From Erwinia_E haradaeae_A (GTDB lineage: Bacteria > Pseudomonadota > Gammaproteobacteria > Enterobacterales > Enterobacteriaceae), in assembly GCF_900698965.1 (NCBI RefSeq), contig NZ_LR217725.1, positions 62,001 to 126,000 of the forward strand: a stretch of 64,000 nt of DNA. The letters are read 5' to 3'. Shown in pieces: positions 60,321 to 64,000 of this stretch; the first letter of the stretch is position 1, and each line of letters begins with the position of its first letter. The notes beneath the pieces are model-generated. The model searched no databases. It saw only the letters and a program-made list of their open reading frames with translations, and was not told the origin of the DNA. Both the position numbers and the translations under genes were made by a program.

Positions 60321-61187
60321 ATGCCTGCAAAAATTATTAACGGTGAAAGGATTGCGCAGAAGATACGTCAAGAAATTGCTAGGAGTATCAAAATACGTTT
60401 AGCTTCAGGTAAGCGTACTCCAGGTCTAGCAGTAGTATTAGTGGGTTCAGATCCAGCTTCACAGGTCTATGTCGCTCGCAAATGTTATGCTTGCAAAGAA
60501 GTTGGCTTTTTTTCACGTTTGTATGATTTATCAGCTCATACTAGTCAAGTCCAGCTTCTAGAATTAATTCAACAGCTTAACCATGATGCTAATATTGATG
60601 GAATCCTGGTGCAGTTACCGTTGCCACCAGGAATAGACTCGAGTCTAATTATGGAAAGCATCGCTCCCATTAAGGATGTCGATGGTTTTAGTCCGTACAA
60701 TCTGGGCCGTTTGTGTAAGCGTTCCCCAAGTATGTTAAGACCGTGTACACCTCGTGGTATAATAACTTTATTAGAGCGTTATCATATTAATATTTTTAGA
60801 CTTCATGCAGTAGTTGTTGGGGCCTCTAATATTGTTGGAAGACCAATGAGCATGGAGCTTCTCCTCTCTGGTTGCACCACAACTATTACACATCGTTTTA
60901 CAAAAAACCTAGATTTTTTTGTATCACAAGCCGATCTACTGATAGTAGCAGTTGGACAACCTAGATTGATTCCTGGCTCTTGGATTAAATGTGGTGCAAT
61001 AGTTATTGATGTTGGTATTAATCGTTTGACAAATGGCAAGATAGTGGGTGATGTTGATTTTGATCAAGCCTGTCATCGGGCATCTTGGATTACGCCAGTG
61101 CCAGGTGGAGTAGGACCAATGACTGTCGCGACACTGATGCAAAATACATTATATGCCTGTGAAACTAACGAAAAGATCACTGCATAG
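60321..61187 (+). CDS. folD: Methylenetetrahydrofolate dehydrogenase/cyclohydrolase
   Basis: This bifunctional enzyme converts 5,10-methylene-THF to 10-formyl-THF with NADP+, supplying one-carbon units for purines and initiator tRNA. The 288 residues equal the E. coli length. Catalytic Lys54 lies in SQVYVARK, followed by the GILVQLPLPPGI and PIKDVDGFSPYNLGRL segments; the nucleotide-binding GASNIVGRPMS and the C-terminal TPVPGGVGPMTVATLM are intact. It stands between two deserts. Confidence 0.98.
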   Translation: MPAKIINGERIAQKIRQEIARSIKIRLASGKRTPGLAVVLVGSDPASQVYVARKCYACKEVGFFSRLYDLSAHTSQVQLLELIQQLNHDANIDGILVQLPLPPGIDSSLIMESIAPIKDVDGFSPYNLGRLCKRSPSMLRPCTPRGIITLLERYHINIFRLHAVVVGASNIVGRPMSMELLLSGCTTTITHRFTKNLDFFVSQADLLIVAVGQPRLIPGSWIKCGAIVIDVGINRLTNGKIVGDVDFDQACHRASWITPVPGGVGPMTVATLMQNTLYACETNEKITA

Positions 61188-62297
61188 AATACCTTGGTGT
61201 TTTCACAGAGCATCCTCTCAATTTCTACTTTATAGAAATATTTTAAAAATTTTAGCAGTTTGTGTTAATAGTTTAAAATTTCTGAATATTGTTTTAATTC
61301 TGTTTGATCTCTATCTAAAATCATCAGCGTTGTAATAATGCTTATGTTTAGAGAAATCGCATAACTTTGTATCTAGTGTTTATGCTAGGAAACTATGATA
61401 TATATCTAATAAATATATTTTTTTGTATTTTGAGTAGCATTATCGCCTCTATATGACTTGAATATAACAAAAGATTTTATCGGGGGGTTTTATGCTATTA
61501 ATATACATGTTGTATAGCTATAAAACTCATATCACATACTAATCTAATCATAATTAGATGCTTAATGTTTATGAATTAAGAATGAATGTTTGTCTTGTGT
61601 AACATACTGTATGTATATAAAAATTTCATTTTGAAATTTTCAAACAGTTTAGAACGTTCACTGCCATTATATTTTTATATATATCAATTAATAGTTATGT
61701 CACAAATAGCATGAGCAATAAAGTCTTACCCGATCTACAAACTAAAGGGTTTTATTCTGATGAATTAGAATATTTTATAATCGGACGTGAATGATGTATC
61801 ATGAGTCACTGATTCTATGATGCCGTGCTTTTCACAAGATGCTGTTAGGTGATATCCACTAACATTATTAGGATTAAAAATTACATATTTTGAAAAATAT
61901 ACGAGGGCGTTATTCTAACGTACTAAAGCGTATACTAGCAATAGTGATATTAATATAAATTAATAGTGAGATTAATTTATATTAATACTAATTTGATGAT
62001 GATCGTAGGTCTGTATAAGTATTTTATAACTTTTGTACTCTATGGTAATGTAATCGACACACACATTACTAAGACACATGTTACTAAATTCTGTAGTCAT
62101 ATGGTAATATGAGGTTCTATAATGATTGCACGTATACAACCAATCATATACTCGAAACTTTCAGTACAACTTAAATATATTAAGTATGCATATTATGTAT
62201 CCTTGATACAAGCACAACTTATGTTATTGATACTGTGCAAGTGATCATCTGCACCAAAAGACTGATCTATAGGTCGCTAAGTCCTCCGTCTATGATT
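61188..62297. other. Gene-free stretch, 1.1 kb, between convergent folD and alr
   Basis: No gene is visible. It contains AAAATTTCA-TTT-TGAAATTTT (61620-61640), ATCTAAT-CATA-ATTAGAT (61542-61559) and the long inverted repeat at 61948-61987. Confidence 0.6.
61948..61987. repeat. Perfect inverted repeat, 17-bp arms, 6-nt loop
   Basis: TATTAATATAAATTAAT and ATTAATTTATATTAATA pair exactly around AGTGAG. The arms are AT-only, so chance is somewhat likelier than for the mixed-sequence repeats, but 17 perfect pairs remain unusual. Confidence 0.88.
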
Positions 62298-63368
62298 TTA
62301 CTCAAGTTTGACTGGAACTCGTGGAGATAACGCGCACATAAGTTCATACCCCACAGTTTTAGATGCTGTTGCAACATCATCAATTTTAACATTTTTTCCC
62401 CAGAGTTCCACCTTACTGCCAATAGACGCCTGGGGGCACGTTGTTAAATCGATAGCCATCATATCCATAGAGACAGTTCCAATAGTTTTTGTTATTTTCT
62501 CTAAAACCCTTACTGGGGTACCAGATGGGGCATGGCGTGGATAGCCATCCGCATAGCCACAGGCTATTATTCCAATGCGTTGTTCACAGTTAGCGCGATA
62601 GCTATTATGGTAGCCTATTTTTGATCCAAGGGGGATCGTTTGAATAGCGATAATTTCACTAGCGAGTGTCATAACAGGTTCTAAACCACTACCTAATATC
62701 ATCTTTTGATGACCATCTGGAGAAGCGCCGTATAAGATAATGCCAGGACGAACCCAGTCAAGATGGGTCTGAGGATGCCTCAGGATAGCCGCAGAATTAG
62801 CTAGTGACATTTGACAGTTCAGACCCTGTGAAGCTTGAGAGATTTTTTTCATTGGCTCTGTCACGCCTTGTTTATACCCCGCTTCCGCAAAATGCGTCAT
62901 AAGTGTTAATGTGCCAACATTTTCTATCGCTTTTAGTTTTTGCCAAGTAGAGTAGATATCATCCGGTTGAAAACCAAGACGATTCATACCGCAATTCATT
63001 TTTAGATAGACATCTAAGGGAGCCCGCAACTTGGCTCTTTCTAGTGCTTGAATCTGCCATGGACTATGCACAATTGTGGTTAAATTGTACTGATCTAAGA
63101 TAGTTATATCGTCAGGATGAAAAAACCCTTCTAATAATAAAATAGGTTTTTTCCAACCACCTTCTCGTAGTAATAAGGCTTCATCGATACTCAGTAATGC
63201 AAAACCATCTGCTTGGTGTAGGCTTTGCCAAGTTTTCTTGATACCATGACCGTATGCATTAGCTTTTACTACAGCCCAAAGTCGTGCACTACCAATCATC
63301 TGACGCACTATAGAGAGATTATTTTGCAATGCCTTTTGATTAATGATTGCTGCAATTGGACGAGACAT
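62298..63368 (-). CDS. alr: Alanine racemase
   Basis: This PLP enzyme interconverts L- and D-alanine, supplying D-alanine for peptidoglycan. The 356 residues compare with 359 in E. coli. PLP-binding Lys35 is in WAVVKANAYGHG, the second catalytic base Tyr in KIGYHNSYRA, and CGYADGYPR, GTVSMDMMAID and the C-terminal YELMCALSPRVP are kept. With dapA it points to continued cell-wall synthesis. In E. coli dnaB lies just upstream; I see no trace of it here. Confidence 0.97.
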   Translation of the reverse strand: MSRPIAAIINQKALQNNLSIVRQMIGSARLWAVVKANAYGHGIKKTWQSLHQADGFALLSIDEALLLREGGWKKPILLLEGFFHPDDITILDQYNLTTIVHSPWQIQALERAKLRAPLDVYLKMNCGMNRLGFQPDDIYSTWQKLKAIENVGTLTLMTHFAEAGYKQGVTEPMKKISQASQGLNCQMSLANSAAILRHPQTHLDWVRPGIILYGASPDGHQKMILGSGLEPVMTLASEIIAIQTIPLGSKIGYHNSYRANCEQRIGIIACGYADGYPRHAPSGTPVRVLEKITKTIGTVSMDMMAIDLTTCPQASIGSKVELWGKNVKIDDVATASKTVGYELMCALSPRVPVKLE

Positions 63369-63939
63369 AATCTCTCCTTACATGATAGATTCAGTGGTCT
63401 CTGCATTAGTAATAAATGTATGATATTTAGATGTATTTTGTTCAAGATCATCTGGTAATTTGATGATACTATATGCAAAACAATATAGCATTTTGAATGC
63501 ATATTGAGTATATAAATAGAATTTACATATCATCACTCAGCTGAATGACTAGGAGGCGGATTATCTTGTATCACAAAAGAAATACATATAGGATTAGGAT
63601 AGGTGTCTAATCAGAAATTCCGATGGATATAATTTATTATGTATTAGTTTTTGTGCATTCCGTATGTCCCCCATAGTTGTGTATGGTTTATGCGCTTTAG
63701 GGTAATGGAGAGTGTTATATATCAGGTCAAGAATTCGATTGCGTTTTGCCTTATCATAGCCTGTTGTCAAACAATACAAATAATGGCTCATCATTTTTAC
63801 AACTATTATAGATATTATAGATCGCTAGATTAAGCAAAACAAAATAAAGAGCCAGTGCCTTTTTGTATTAAAACTTGGTAACATTTTACAAAAAATTAAA
63901 TAATGTATTATTTAAGTTCTGGTATTTTGGATTTGTTCA
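63369..63939. other. Gene-free stretch upstream of alr
   Basis: No dnaB remnant or other gene is recognisable. A 66-codon minus-strand frame at 63594-63794 resembles nothing I know. TTAAATAA-TGTA-TTATTTAA at 63896-63915 is a perfect 8-bp hairpin. Confidence 0.5.
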
Positions 63940-64000
63940 GTGGGGCCGCCGTCTTACTGAGGCTATGCCTCTAGTGTCTTACCTGTTGACAGGTTAAGCT
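63940..64000. other. GC-richer structured segment at the window edge, possibly next to 23S rRNA
   Basis: Base composition rises sharply here (TGGGGCCGCCGTC), and two hairpins follow in tandem: GAGGC-TAT-GCCTC and ACCTGT-TG-ACAGGT. The last bases, GGTTAAGCT, match the usual first bases of bacterial 23S rRNA (GGTTAAGC) on the plus strand; their complement also resembles its last bases. Nine bases are too few to decide. Confidence 0.25.

Noticed and set aside
63594..63794. 66-codon frame upstream of alr, considered as a dnaB remnant
   Set aside because: It shows no DnaB-like sequence; dnaB is the enteric neighbour, but nothing of it is visible.

Overview
This window looks like the chromosome of a long-term host-restricted gammaproteobacterium of the Enterobacterales, most likely an insect nutritional symbiont. 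Every recognised protein aligns almost end to end with its Escherichia coli counterpart. nuoC and nuoD are fused as in enterobacteria. Short enteric gene blocks survive (secB-gpsA-cysE, fieF-pfkA, dapA-bamC-(gap)-purC, nuoA-N, lepA-lepB-rnc-era, argU near folD), but the blocks themselves are shuffled. The DNA is AT-rich, and about 24 kb of the 64 kb carries no gene I can support. I see no insertion sequence, phage gene, CRISPR array or transferred island. I cannot name the species; an Erwinia/Pantoea- or Serratia-derived symbiont is a guess from the overall style.

Layout. 1-855: 5' part of sbcB (minus), cut by the window edge. 2.7-7.9 kb: an AI-2E-family membrane protein, nhaP2 and dut. 8.2-11.4 kb: valS and tRNA-Leu(CAA). 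13.5-15.7 kb: fieF and pfkA. 16.9-19.3 kb: secB-gpsA-cysE. 22.8-26.5 kb: tusA, bamE, dapA, bamC. 27.3-30.7 kb: purC and lysC. 31.7-46.9 kb: a complete 13-gene nuo operon. 47.3-51.0 kb: iscS and coaE. 51.7-56.2 kb: lepA-lepB-rnc-era. 56.6-63.4 kb: rsmA, tRNA-Arg(UCU), folD, alr. Long gene deserts of 0.3-3.5 kb separate these blocks.

Function. The set covers respiration (complex I), glycolysis, lysine/diaminopimelate supply (lysC, dapA), serine to cysteine (cysE), sulfur transfer (iscS, tusA), outer-membrane assembly (bamC, bamE), export (secB, lepB), peptidoglycan precursor (alr), folate and CoA cofactors, purine and dUTP metabolism, and RNA maturation (rnc, era, rsmA).

Main points for a second look. 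(1) LysC and DapA both carry substitutions in their lysine-binding regulatory sites, and no lysine riboswitch is visible before lysC, so lysine synthesis may be released from feedback. (2) RNase III has Asn where metal-ligand Asp114 should be. (3) IscS lacks the C-terminal tail that serves IscU, while residues reported to face TusA are kept. (4) Both tRNAs have a G1-U72 wobble instead of G1-C72. (5) The deserts hold many unrelated but perfect inverted repeats (arms of 12 to 20 bp, mostly tiny loops), far more than my rough chance estimate, and several tandem arrays. An 18-bp perfect palindrome sits just before nuoA.
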